In this document: positions 45,933 through 58,800 of the stretch, piece after piece
How the letters are laid out: every line of letters begins with the position of its first letter
How positions within the stretch are numbered: position 1 is the stretch's first letter
DNA from: Lytechinus variegatus
Lineage: Eukaryota > Echinodermata > Echinoidea > Temnopleuroida > Toxopneustidae
DNA: 64,000 bases
Assembly: GCF_018143015.1 (NCBI RefSeq)
Contig: NC_054743.1
Span: 26,907,934 to 26,971,933, forward strand
Reading direction: 5' to 3'
The notes under the pieces: model-generated
The model's input: only the letters and a program-made list of their open reading frames with translations
Told to the model about the DNA's origin: nothing
Databases searched by the model: none
Position numbers and translations under genes: made by a program

Positions 45933-47500
45933 GTGTTTCCCCATTGGAACATGCATTACAGGAACCTGTCCACGAAAGACCTGCTAATTACACACTGTTT
46001 TACACACAGGTTTCACTGTATTATGAAACCTCCATGGTAACCATCCAATCAAATCAAGAACAACCATTCAAAATCAGGGATTTTATGAAAGTCAGACATA
46101 TGGTAACTTTTATGCAACTGGGGCCCTGTGCTTTTTTGTGCACAAGGAATCTTACACAATTTGTTCATTCATGCAATCGTGCATTTGGCAGTATTCACTT
46201 ATTCACACCTACACAGGTGAAAGCGTACCCACTGTTTAATCATCATGGCATTGTTTCAAGATTGATTTAGCTTCAACAAGTCTTGAGCTGGAAGGTCAAA
46301 ATATTATTCTTATCTGTGCCTGTAATTGCATGGTAACATGAAGCCGTGAATAAACTTGGACCTGAAAATCATTGGTGCTTCAAAAAAGTAAATATATAAA
46401 ACACATTTACAATTTTATTCCATATACAATTATCATTCCAGGCAGAGAAATTAAATGATTTTTCAGTCACACTGATATCTTGAAAGTGTTTACATGTATT
46501 ATATATTTTTTCTCTTTCAAATTTTTTTTTTGTTCAATCCATATGAACAATAGTTCAGGATTATCTCTAGAATGTTAAACAATGTCTTTAAAGGTAGCAT
46601 GTCATCATGAAACTTGGAGACAAGACTAAACGGCTTTAAACATCCAAGCCACTACTGAGGTAATTTTTACCTGACCGGTTAAGCGTTAGGAACTAAGCCT
46701 ACTTTTCATCTAGTCCTGTAGGCAGGTTTCACAGTAAAAACTACCTCTAAACCTCCCTTGTGAATTTAGCAGTTATGTTTATTATGAAGAAATGATTTAG
46801 CAGCAGCATTCATCGGTTGCCAATTTGAATCAGAAGTGATTCATCATTGTTCGAGAAAAAAAAATTGCAAATGATGTGACCACCAAGCTCAGAATATAGA
46901 AGACATTCAAAATTAATTTAGGTTTTCCAAGGAGATATCACCTCTGATATCTCCTTGGGTTTTCCATCTACATACAGTATAGTTGAAGCAGATAAGTTTA
47001 GTTCTTAAAATTGATGAACTAATAGCTATTGTCTCTGCAGGACAGCTCACAAAAAGCTTGATACAAGAGTATATGACATAACTGGCAACATTATTTTGCC
47101 TTGGAAGAGTTCTCTACAAGAATCAGGAGACTTTTTTTCACAAAATATGAGTCTGCCACCAATGCCACTTTCCTAAAATGAAGCTTTTTTTAAGTTGGTC
47201 CTCAATCCCTTTTTTTAAATAAAAGGTTTCAACAGCCAGTGACGATATATCACTTTATTCAATGTGGCAGAATTTGAGGTACATATGCAATGACGAGGTC
47301 AGATATCAGAGCTTCACTCGAGAATGAGATTGTGCATGACGTACCAGATTTGATGTAACTCTTAGCAGTCCAAAATGAAAATGGTCTTACAGAAATTACA
47401 GAATACTGCATTGAGTCACAAATATATTATTTATTGCAGTAGGAGGGGAAGAGTTGCCTTTTCAAGGCCCGTAACAGAAAGCTCAGTGTTTGATCATGGG
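45933..47500. other. No gene; one short hairpin
   Basis: CCAAGGAGATATCA at about 46927 pairs with TGATATCTCCTTGG ending about 46958, with a 4-base loop. The frame at 45884-46270 lacks any domain. Confidence 0.4.
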
Positions 47501-47511
47501 ACTGACTTTTA

Positions 47512-47802
47512 TGATGTGGAGCATTAGGTCCCAGTGGATTAGTCTTCTGACTTTGAAACAGAGGGTCATGGGTTTGAATCCCAACCATTGCGTAATTTCC
47601 TTCAGCAAGAAATTCATCCACACTGCGCTGCACTCAACCCAGGTGAGATGAATGGTTACCCAGTAGGAAGAAATTCCTTGAATGCTTTGATCGCCTAGGC
47701 AGCCCAGCTAAAGCCGGGGTAATAATAGCAGGGCCTGCTGGGAGAACAGTTTTCAGAACTGAAGTGGCTTCCCTGGGTAAATAAACCTATATTATTATTA
47801 TT
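47512..47802 (+). mobile_element. tRNA-derived SINE, copy 1
   Basis: A tRNA-like head with B box GGGTTTGAATCCC at about 47569 is followed by TTTCCTTCAGCAAGAAAT, CTGCACTCAACCCAGGTGAG and GGTTACCCAGTAGG, ending in a TTATTATTATT tail. The same body recurs at 58314. Transcription by polymerase III and LINE-driven movement are known for such elements. Confidence 0.75.
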
Positions 47803-48844
47803 ATGATCACTCACAGCAATCAATCATAAAATCAGCTCCATAATCAATCACTAAGCTTTATTTTACGGTTCCCAAAAGTTAATTCTTTTTTTAAACAATT
47901 TTTGAATCCCAAGTATTGGCACGATTTTGGCACATAGGAGAGAACCATGCATAGAGGATTATTGTAGATTTTATTAAAGCCGGGTGGTCACATTAAGTGG
48001 TCACATTGTCAGAAATTCAGTAACATTTCAACATTCTACAAGCACATTAGTACTTCTTCCAACTCTGAAATCGGCATGGGACAATCATAAGGTTTTTTTT
48101 TTACATAATACTTTTAAAAAAATATTCAAGACAGCCAATGACTTGGAATGAAACAACCAAAATACTTTTTTTAGAGTACATCTATACACAAGAGTGTTGT
48201 CACTTTTTTGACATTGTTGCTTCAATGCAACTTTAATGATGATTCACAAAAGTGAACAATTCGAAGCCCCTTTTACAATTCTACCCACAATACACCTTGC
48301 ATATGGTATCTTTCATACACCCGTCGTATTACTTACTCAGGGAAATATTGAGAAATCATCATCATAGATATTGTTCCATTTTGAACAAATATCAAACATG
48401 ACCTGTAGGCTGTACATAGATCATGTCCGTACTACACTGCAATTATTGGTTCAAAATTTATCTTTGGATTGCTACGCTGGATTTATTTCAGAATATTTTC
48501 AAAGGAATTGCATCTGCCTAAGATTTTAGCTCTTCAAGAGAAGCTTTCATGAATTGAATTCATGAATTTTGACTTAATCAACAATGATATGCATTGCAAA
48601 CGGGAAAATATGTTTATTTCTGACGATAAATAACAAGGTCAATTTCGGTAGGTTCAGGATTACAATGTCCGTAAGTAAAAAAAAATGACAAAGGATCAGA
48701 GAAGCACGACTCTGTGTAGTTTGGGTTAACAATGTGATCCTTCATTCCACGGGAAACAATTGACATATTATCAAATCACTTACACTTTTATAATCATATA
48801 ACTTATCCAGTTCAACTATACCAAATATTACACATGAACTCTCA

Positions 48845-48958
48845 ATTAAGGTGCTGTAGACGAGACCCAAAACTTTAAAAGTATAAGGGCCAGGGTTTAA
48901 CTCCCAAAGTATTAAATGTCTTTTAGCAAGACGTCTATTGAGATATATGTCATTCATC
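48845..48958 (+). mobile_element. tRNA-derived SINE, 5' fragment
   Basis: AGGGCCAGGGTTTAACTCCC and TGTCTTTTAGCAAGACGTCT align with the B-box region and body of copy 1 (GGGTCATGGGTTTGAATCCC, TTCAGCAAGAAATTC). It stops where the next element begins at 48965. Confidence 0.5.
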
Positions 48959-48964
48959 CATCCA

Positions 48965-49681
48965 TTAAAGCCCAGCGCACATTAAGTGAAGCAATAGCAC
49001 TAAGATCCGATTGCAACAAAATCCTGTGTGCGCCAACCTGCAACGCTCTGCAACTGCAATCCGACATGTTGCAGAAAAATAGCAGACCTAATCTCAGACA
49101 TCTGACATGTCAAATCTTCCAGGGATTCTTTTGCAATTTTGGTAATTTCAGCCAATCAGATTTGTCCTAGACAATGACATCATGACCAATTCCTACGCCA
49201 ACAATGAACACATAAACAAACCACTGGCCAAAATCATGGTCGTTCTTCTGGCCGAGTCTATCCCCGGTCACGTAATTAGGTTGTTGCACTGGATCTTCAA
49301 GCAACTCGAAATAGTAAATTGGAAAATGACTATTTGACTGGCCTAAATTGGTTTAACTGCTTCAGAGCTGAAGTTGAATGATCATTGGTCAAGGTTAGAC
49401 CTCAAATTTTAAATTTCAGTTGACATTTGATTTAAGTCTAAAAATCTGAAATGAACATGTTGTACCCCCAAATCTGGGACAAATGGCAACTCAGAGATGG
49501 CAAAAAACCATGCATCAAATCGGCCCTGTATCAGTGCATAGGCACCATGTAGATGCAGCGCGTTGCAGAGCGCTTGCAATGTGCAGGCTGGCCTGCAATG
49601 CGATTGCACCAAGACACGACTGGCAACTTATTCCAACCATATTTCAGTGCAATAGCATCGCATTGTGTGCACTGGGCTTTA
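48965..49681. mobile_element. 717-bp transposon with TAAAGCCCAG ends
   Basis: TTAAAGCCCAGCGCACA at the left and TGTGCACTGGGCTTTA at the right are complements with one mismatch. Inner sequences GCAACGCTCTGCAA and TTGCAGAGCGCTTGCA extend the pairing. No transposase frame is present. Confidence 0.7.
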
Positions 49682-49967
49682 GGCAAGACATCCCCCCCCC
49701 CCTGGACATTATCGCTAGTTGCAATGGATATCGTTATCAATCACCAGTTGTGATAGATCACGTCTGAATGCTCCTTAATCACGAGGGGTGATTGATCACC
49801 ACTTGCTACCACAAACAAAACACTAAGCAAGAACATCTGTATGTATGATTTAATTTTTACATTTGATTTTATATTGTGTTCAATTGCTGTTCAATTTATA
49901 TTGTGTTCATTTGTTGAAATCTGTTCTGCGATCAATGGCTAAGTTTTGTATTATGAAACCCAGGGGC

Positions 49968-50091
49968 CCGTAACACAAAGCTTAGCAATGATCATAAAAC
50001 ATTTTTCTACGACTGATTGCATTGACTACAATGTACAATCAATCGTAAAAATCAAGCGTACGATCAATCGCAAACCCTTGTGCTTTGGGAC
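49968..50091. mobile_element. GGGCC-type palindromic MITE
   Basis: GGGGCCCGTAACACAAAG at the left pairs with CTTGTGCTTTGGGACCC at the right. The centre has ACTGATTGCA and CAATCAATCG. Confidence 0.6.
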
Positions 50092-50854
50092 CCAGGTCTT
50101 TTCCAGTACCATTGCAAGAGAATCTATAAGGGACTCTCAAATGTTTTTCCATCCATGGACCCTACCTTTTTAAACAGGAAACGTAGTTGACATATGCATT
50201 TTGGTTGGAGAGATCTGGAAGTAATGTAAGCTGACATACATGACATAACAGAACGAAAATATGATAAGAATTTTCAGAGATGCCAACCTTTCCCCATTAA
50301 TGTACTAACATACTTTAAAGCAGTTCCTTGATTTCTTTGATACAACCTAGGTTGATATCTTTAAAATATCTATTAAAAAATGCATCTCTTCTCTTAATTT
50401 ATCTTTAAAGAAGTACACACAAAAGTGACAAAAGTGTGCAGAAGAAATAAATGATAATTTTCATTAGGATTATTATAATTAATTCTATTTAGTATTATAA
50501 TTACTGCTATCATTATCATAAATATTTAAGTAATCATAATCATTCATAATATCACTATTATTTTCATTGATGCATATCTTCAGGTACATCTTGTAATTCA
50601 TGGATAAATGGCATAAAAAATGAATTATCCAAATATGCAAAAGGCATAAAATATTAATTATCCAAATATGCAAATGATTTTCCCACCAATTTCAATTTTT
50701 GCTCCAAAGGCCCGAGGCCTATTTTTCATAAAGAATTACGATTAAGGTCAATACCAAAGAAACCTTGATTTTTATTGGCTGCCTAGTCAAGACCATGATA
50801 TTTTTTATCTTTCATGACAAATTATATATTGTATTAAAGTTCCGTTACATGCCG

Positions 50855-51030
50855 ACTGTTTCATAAAGCTAATCGTAAGTTACAAACGACTTTACAAATG
50901 ACTGATGACCCCGTCTTAGCAACTAATTCAACACAGTAGAAATCTGGTGTATATCATATACCACAATAAAAGTCATTAGTCATCAGCAAAATCCCTCATA
51001 ACATTTGAACAGCTTGATGAAACATCCACC
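50855..51030. mobile_element. Foldback MITE, family C copy 5, diverged
   Basis: ACTGTTTCATAAAGCTAATC and GAACAGCTTGATGAAACATCC are the ends. It abuts the next MITE without a gap. Confidence 0.6.
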
Positions 51031-51115
51031 TGGGCCCTGTTGCATGAAAGAAAAACTCAGGCAATATTTTTGCCAGAGTTTTCTATGGCAAAATTGTTAT
51101 GCAATGGGTCCCTGG
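51031..51115. mobile_element. GGGCC-type MITE, 85 bp
   Basis: GGGCCCTGTTGCATGAAAG and TTGTTATGCAATGGGTCCC are inverted, with CAATATTTTTGCC and GGCAAAATTG inside. Confidence 0.6.
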
Positions 51116-51430
51116 TCTCTGAGAGGTGTTATGGAGAGATCCAAGATGGCCATCAACTTTGGGTATCAAAAACCCACTCTGCAACAACTTGAAGAGTAAT
51201 CCTGTAAAGAAATGACTAACCTGCAAATCTTGAGTAGGTTACAAAATGGCAAGAAAACAATTATTAAAAAAAAAAGTAATAAAAAAAAAAACGAAATCCA
51301 AGATATAAAACTAGCAAAAAATGAAAATAATAAATGCCTCAGGAGTAAAGACCCCTCCTTGGTCCCAGTTTCACAAGTACATCAATCTGGGTGTGTCTCT
51401 TTCTGCCGGTGGTGCCATAATGTTCTAGGG

Positions 51431-51572
51431 CCCTGTCACAAAAGGGTTTGCAATTGATTGCACATCCATCTGTAACATTTCTGTTAAGGTATCTTTACTG
51501 GTCATCATTTGGAACGGTGACCTTGATTGGCCATTGGCCACCTAGCAATTGATGACAAACCTTTTGTGTAAC
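51431..51572. mobile_element. GGGCC-type MITE, 140 bp
   Basis: GGGCCCTGTCACAAAAGGGT at the left pairs with AACCTTTTGTGTAACAGAGCC at the right. CAATTGATTG and CAATTGATGA lie just inside the ends. Confidence 0.6.
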
Positions 51573-52817
51573 AGAGCCATCAGACAAAAGATTGAAGGGG
51601 AGAGAGCTATTGAAAATAAATGGTGTGTTTGAATTTAAATTCAAAACAAACATCTCCAAAATTAAATTGATTTTGAAATACCTAGAATAGAACCATACCT
51701 TATGCATAACTTGAAAAGTACATTGTGCATAGAATATCAAAATTAGACCGGACATATTCTCCTCGACCTGAGACATACCAAGGAATAGAGACATTTATGA
51801 ACTTCATATTTGAAAAGACAATACTTTTTTTTCGAAAATGGAGATATTTTTAATGATGAAAATGTAGTTCTTTTTTAAATTGCCCCGATTGTCTCAGCCA
51901 AATAATGATGGTACTATTCTTTCCTTTGTTTTCATAACACTTTCCACAAAATATAAAATGAATCTGTGTTACAATGGAAAAATAATTGTTCATAAGAACA
52001 TGAACATGGGAATATATCTAGTGGTGGTGCAATGTGCACACTAATTATGGATTGATACATCTACACTGAATGGACACTTTTTTTTGTGACAATAAGTTAT
52101 TTGAAGTCTATTTGACAAATTCTTTGATTTTTATTCCCCGATTTGCATTTTTCAACATGGTAATATACTTAATATTTCCTAATACTGCATTTTATCCTCT
52201 TTTTTAAGTCTGAAATAAATGGATATCAAAAAAGAATTTGTTTTCAAGTTGGAAATTTGACAATGTGCAAGAATAATTTCAATGATTTATTTTTCCCTGT
52301 AAACACCATTTAGCAAAGGATTAAGGACACTGATGCAACAGAAATAGGCATAATATGTATCAGGACTTTTCACTCTTCTCATGTATACAGACTTTTGGGC
52401 TCTATACCTGACGCTATTCAACCACAACAAAAAAAATGCGTTCACTTTGTCACAAATGTTAAGCACTTCCCCTTGAAAAAAGGGTAAAATGCAAACTTAA
52501 GGTGAAACAAATCTTATTTTACCATGCAATTTACATTCATCATTAGCAATGACACAAATGCAGAATTACAGAATAAATATCTGTCAGCTTACATTTCAAT
52601 ACAGGATCATGGGTTGGCATCTCTGAAAACATGACTTTATATTTTCTTGACAAGGATAGAAAAAGAAGATACTGTAAGTGCACCAAAGATATCACAAGTT
52701 ACAATTACTTTCATTAAACATAAAAAAAACATGAGGCTGAACAGGGAACATAGATTTTTATGATACACTGTCTGAAGTTTGTGAAGTTAAGCTCGATTTA
52801 CTAGTGCGATTGTTGAC
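51573..52817. other. WTAP 3' flank; no other gene
   Basis: It is the likely WTAP 3' UTR and downstream DNA. A minus-strand AATAAA lies at 52286-52291, about 530 bp beyond the stop. The short frame at 51495-51794 has no domain. Confidence 0.4.
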
Positions 52818-55800
52818 TCAGACAGAAATCTCTTCGGGATTAGAGTTTGTAGCGGAAGGGATCTCTTCGCACTGTTCTAAATCAGTCCTTTCATCTGGAC
52901 TGTTACTGTATGAAACTGAATTGATGGATTTGTTTATCACATTGTCTGTCGTCCTTACAAATTCCCCATCCGACACACAATTTTGTTCTTCTTGAGGACT
53001 AGACAAGTTACTATCTATTCCGTCCCCTGGGTTAGACAGCCCGTTATTATTATCAATAGTCGTTTCGTCAGACTGCTTATCGGTGATGTCTGACTGTTTA
53101 TCAGTGACATCGGATTGTTTATCAGAAATATCAGATTGTTTGTCGGTAATTTCGGATTGTTTGTCGGATTCATCGTCGAGACTGCTGCTGAACTCTCCCT
53201 CAATAGCAGCCCCGAAAGTACTATGATCTCTACCCAAGGTGTTTGATTCTTTATCATCGTCATAATCACAATTCTCACTCTCCCCCAACCTCCCATGATC
53301 GGATTGTTTCCCGTTATTTTGGGGTATGAAAAGAAGGGGTTCAGAATGGCTGTCATCGCCATTCGTACTGAATTCTGGGGTCAGGGTTCCTGACCTGCCA
53401 CCCGTCCTTGAACTGACAGCATCAATCTCGGGAGCATCCTCGCTCTGTAAGCTTCCCTGAGAAGATTCCTCCACTGGAGTCCTGACTTGCGCTTCTTCCT
53501 CCTTCACAAGGTCTCTGAAGTCTGTACTTTCCACTTGCTCCTGTTCTGAAGGGCTATCTCCAATCAACAACTGACCATTGGAGTCTGGAGCTTCGGGAGA
53601 ATTCCCTCCTTGGAATTTAGGGATTTCCTCGCCTTCCGCCGCAGGGTTGGGTGGTTCGCACGTCTCCTGGGACGGCGCCTCTGTCCTGAAATCTGCATCA
53701 CCGATGACAGGTTCATCAGCTGCACTACGGCGGTCCTCCTCAACCGGGCTAGCAGGAGACTCGACGAAGTGGGATGGGTTGCACCAAGGTTCCACAGACA
53801 AACTCTTATTTTCCACCGGACCTTGATCATGCGGGGACATCACCTCCATTGGTGTCTCTTCATCTATGTATTCTGTAGTTCTCACATCAGGTATCTGCTT
53901 ATCAAATGACTCCTCTTCCTTCTTCTCCTCCATCATCACCTCCTCCACCTCCTTCTTTTCTTCTTCATAGTCTACAAGCTCTTTACAAGGTTCTACATGC
54001 TTACCCTCTGTGCTTTCTTGCATATTTGTTGGACTAACCGGCTGCATGTTTTGCTCCTCATTGTCTTCAAGCTGAGGTTCATGTTTCATGTCGGCTACTG
54101 AGTCGGGGGTCAGGAGTATCCCGGCAGACTCTGCAGCATAAGTCAATCTGGCAATTTCCAGCTTTTTCTCTTTGAGTTCTTGCTGAAGTGCTACGATGGT
54201 ACTCTGCATGCCCTCCCCTTCGTCGTTCAGTTGGATCACCATCTCGTACATCTCTGTAGAAAGGACACAAAACAAAGCAAATGTGTGCTGGTAAAAGAGG
54301 TTTCAACAAGTCGAGTTCCAGTATAAGTTTTTTTTTTTTAGTGTGCCAGATAATGTTTTAAAGTGATTTAGAAAAGACTGATACTAATAACTATGGACTT
54401 AACAATCTATGTATACAATTTGGCTTTGGAAGTACTATTGATTCAGTCTAACAAAAAGAACATTATAAAGGATAATAATACTAATAAAGACATTTATAAT
54501 GTGCAAAAACATCTCTTCAACAGTGCACAGTCGCAATACATGTATGATCAAGATAGGTAGAGTGGATATGCCATAATCTCTCTTTGTCTCAGGTCTAATC
54601 ACTATTAAGTTTGCATTTGATCAATCAAACATTTCACATTCTATGCAGTCCTATGTCTCAGTGTGAAAATCTGAACGTCCCTATTCTCATTTTGTTGACA
54701 CAACATTTGCTCCTGCAACAATTGCTCCAGGCTTTATTTTGTCGAAGATGCAGGGTTAGGGTTAGGGTAGCAAATGGGTTTTAAGGCCCCCATTCCACAG
54801 AGGGGGGAGACCTTTGAAAGACCAAAAATTGAAATTTGTCATCTCTGTGGAATGGCTCGGAAAGATTCCTCAAAGAACTCTGAAAGACTGATTGATACTT
54901 CTAACTGGACTTAGACTAGTCCTATAAATTTCTTTCAATGGTCTTTCAGAGATCTTTTATGCAACAATTGATCTTTCAGAATTTTTTCCATGGACTTTTT
55001 CTGGTCTTTCGGTGATCTTTCAATGACCTCTCGTGACTCTTTCAGCGATCTCCACAAAAATCTTGAGAGACTGTCGGAAGATCATGGAAAGACTAAAAAC
55101 TTTGAAAGTTCATCGAAAGACCACTGAAAGACTGCGAGAAGACAACCAGAAACTACTTTCCTGAAAGACTTTTGAAAGACTGTTTTGAACCGTTTCAATG
55201 TTTTGGGACTCAGGAGGACCACAAAGACCATTGAAAGATCCATCAGGAATCGTGAAAGACCTCAGTGTCATGGTCTTAGAGCAGTTTTTCAGAGGTCTTG
55301 CTCTCTGTGGAATAGGGATTTAAGTTAGATTAAGGTTGGGTTATAGCTTTTTGCCGGAACCCCCGCTTTTGCAGGGAACCCTCCTTTGCTAGAAGGGTAT
55401 TCAAGGCCTGTTACATCCAGGACTGAAGTTAGTCATATGAACAGTAAGGGGAATTTACAGCCGAGCAGAGTAAATGTGATGGAATCATCCTTCCTACCAT
55501 CCTGGCTGTTCTTGAGTTCTTCATTGATTTCTTTCTGCAGAGCTAGTTCTGCTTCCACTTGGGCTACCTTTCCCTGAGATACTTGTTTACCAAGCTCTTG
55601 GTTCTCCTGGATCAGTGTACGACAACGAGCCATCAAACGCTTCCCAGTTTGACTGAAATGTAAAGAGAATAAACGAGTATATATAATAATAACATTCCGC
55701 TTTTATATAACAATAATAATAATATAGGATATTTATATTGTGCACATATCCACCTTGTTAGGTGCTCAAGGCGCTCCTATACCACTTATAGAGAAATTCC

Positions 55801-58800
55801 AGTAGTTGCAGTAAACACTGATTTCATGAGAAAGTCTGTAAAACAAGGCTTAATTGTCAGTATATCATCGAAGATCTAGATCTGGTACAGTTACATTAAC
55901 TGAACTTTGTGAAATCTTGAAATCTTGAAATCTACGCTGAAAAATGTTCACACCGAAGATCCCCAACACAGATAAGCGCACGTGGGACAATGTATAATTA
56001 TTGCTTAGAGCGTCGGGCCCGACGCTCTACCCGAATCCTGTGCTTATTTGATTTCTCAGCAATTACACAATTTCTTCCAGAATCCTTTGGCACATGCGTT
56101 TTATTTATACAGACACTTTGGTGGTCATTACATTGGATTATGTACGAACTCATTTTGATATCGTTACCAAAACTAGCATTTACCTTTAATACATTGGAAC
56201 AAAGTCTCTATATAAAAGCACATTACAGAAAGATCATCATCCCGATCATTGGATCCTGGCATTTCAGCACACAACATACATGCATGCACTTTCTCCATTC
56301 CTCTTTAAATAAATAAGTGACGATGGTGATGAGAAATAAATAATATTCCAGATACATTTTTGCAGTATAAGCTCCATCCACTTCACCCATTTTACCCCAA
56401 AATAAAAATATGATATTGTATCAAAAAGCTGAAATTCAAACAAAGAGTTAATTGTGACACCATCACTTCTATGCAAGTATATGTATTACAAAGGACTTGC
56501 CCTTCTCAGCCAAATATTCAAGTTGTTTACCTGTCAGGAGTGAATTTCCAAGCAGCCATATCCTCATGAGCTTGTTGAAGGTTGGTGGTCTTGTCCTCCA
56601 GTTCTTTCTTCAGACGTTGAATCAAGAGATTAAGAGCAGGATCCACAGTGGCAGCTCGAAGCTGTGCTGTGCTCGCATTTTGATTCTTATCTGCAAGCTG
56701 ATTCTATTTCATGAAAGACAAAACAGCATAAATAGGGTTAAAATCAATATCTTATTAATTTCTCTGTTAATGATCGCACCGTTAATCTTTATTATTGCTC
56801 TGTTAACGATTGCTCCTATGGCAATTCTCTGCCATTTGCTATGAATTACTAAGATGAGAAATGAAAAATATTTGTCCATCTAAGGAATAATTCTCACGGA
56901 CATCAGTTAATTTAATGTTGTTACTGAATGAAATGGTGTCGGTAAAAAATTCTTAAGAAAAAAAAAATTCTCTCGTTTAATTAAAATCAACTTATAATTG
57001 GGGTTAACTTGACCTATAATGATGAATGACGGGAACATGGGAACATGTTCTTTGGTGAAAAGACAGATTTTCAATCATTCCAATTCACATCAATTGAATT
57101 TCAATTAAGAACTAATAGTAGATCCAAATTCTGATTGCTAAGTATCCAAATGAAAAGTTGAACTTGTTAAATATTGAATAGGGTTATAGGAACTTAATAA
57201 GTGCCTCCTTAAAATATTAGGGAAAATCACAGCATAAGGGCATGTACCAGTCTTTCGTAAACTCAAGCGTTTCGTTACATACAGCTTCCTGGTGAGTGTT
57301 TCATAAAGCTGTTCGTAAGTTAAGAGGGACTTTAAGAACTGGTGATCCTTTCCTATGGTAAATGGTATATACATTGGCGATGGTTTAGCGCATAAGGATC
57401 GCTGGTCGTTCTTAAGTTTAAACAGCTTTATGAAACAGCCCCCTAGAACTGCACCCCAGACCAACTGTCAACTGACCCGGGGGGGGGGCACTCAGTATAT
57501 AATGCATAGTGGATATGTGCCGCAGAGGGGACCCCCATTTTTACACTCAAATTTCCATTCCAAGGCATAGCATTTTTGCCTTGTTGAGAAAAAGAACACA
57601 GAAAGCCGCTCCAAGGCATAGCATTTTCTTATCGAGAAAAAAGAAGAGAGAAATCCGTTAAAAATCTTCGCATGTTTTTTCGTTACGCCGCTCCGATCGC
57701 GTTGAATGAGCTGCAATTTTGGTGAAAAGCGGCCGCAGAGCTCCCCGGCGGAGGCCACGCTAGCTGCATCATGCACGCATGACCGTTCCGTAGGGAGGCA
57801 TACAAGCTCACACGCTGGCGATCCGTTCCAAGGACCCCCGTTTTTACAAACATTTGTCGTTCCGAAGCCCGTTCCGAGGACCCTCCTTTTTACAATAAGC
57901 CCGCTCCAAGGCCCCCGTTTTTTGTCTCGCCCGCGGCACGCCCCTACCACTTTTTTGGTCAAGTGCCCCCCCCGGCAACTGATAGTATTTGATGCTAGTA
58001 CCTACAGCCCTGATTGATGATATATCTGACCTTTAGTGATCTAACAACAATTACAATTTTCAGTAATAGATCTGTCAGAAACAAACAAAAAAGGATTTTT
58101 TTTTATCATATTATTATTTAAATAATAAAAAAAGTTTTCTTCACTGTAAACTTTGTAGATTTTGATCTAGTAGATTTTGATCACTTTGCTACCAGTACTG
58201 GGGGTAATGGATCCTTAACATACTAGTATACACTTTATAACAAGCAAATTATATATTTTCTTAAGGATTTGCCATAGACTCAGAGTTATGATTAATTAAT
58301 TTAAACAATAGGTCTAGTCGTTACGGATCTCGTCTTTCAATCAGAGTAATATCGGTTCAATTCTCAATCTCAACCATGGCATTCTTTCCTTCAGCAATAA
58401 ATTTACCCACATTGTGCTGCACTCAACCCATGTGAGGTGAATGGGTAACCGGCAGGATACATTCCTTGAATGCACTGAGCGCTGGAAGGCAGCTCAAGCT
58501 AATGCTGGGGTAATAATAATAGTGCACCACCAAATAGATTATTTCTGGATAGATAGCGCTATATAAATGCCTATTATTATTACCATGTTGTAGGGTACTG
58601 AATACTTACAGCTAGTTCATGTAGTTCCTGTTCCTTGGTGGTCAATCTCATAACAAGAAGCTGTTCACGGCGAGCTGCCTTGAGATGACGAAGCTTGTCC
58701 TCTCCATCACCTTCAAAATTAAAAAAAAAAATAGATCACCCCTAGAAATATCATCAGATATTCCTAGGAAAATATATATTCCAAAGAATTAATCACATTC

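Noticed and set aside
53564-53909. Sense-strand and alternative-frame ORFs over the WTAP tail
   Set aside because: They are shadows of the WTAP last exon, which matches a known family in its own frame.
54753-54768. GGGTTAGGGTTAGGG as an interstitial telomere
   Set aside because: Only about two and a half units, within chance in an AT/G-rich intron next to a MITE.
57492-57962. 156-residue minus-strand frame
   Set aside because: It lies wholly inside a non-autonomous transposon, and the same sequence is broken in its other copies.
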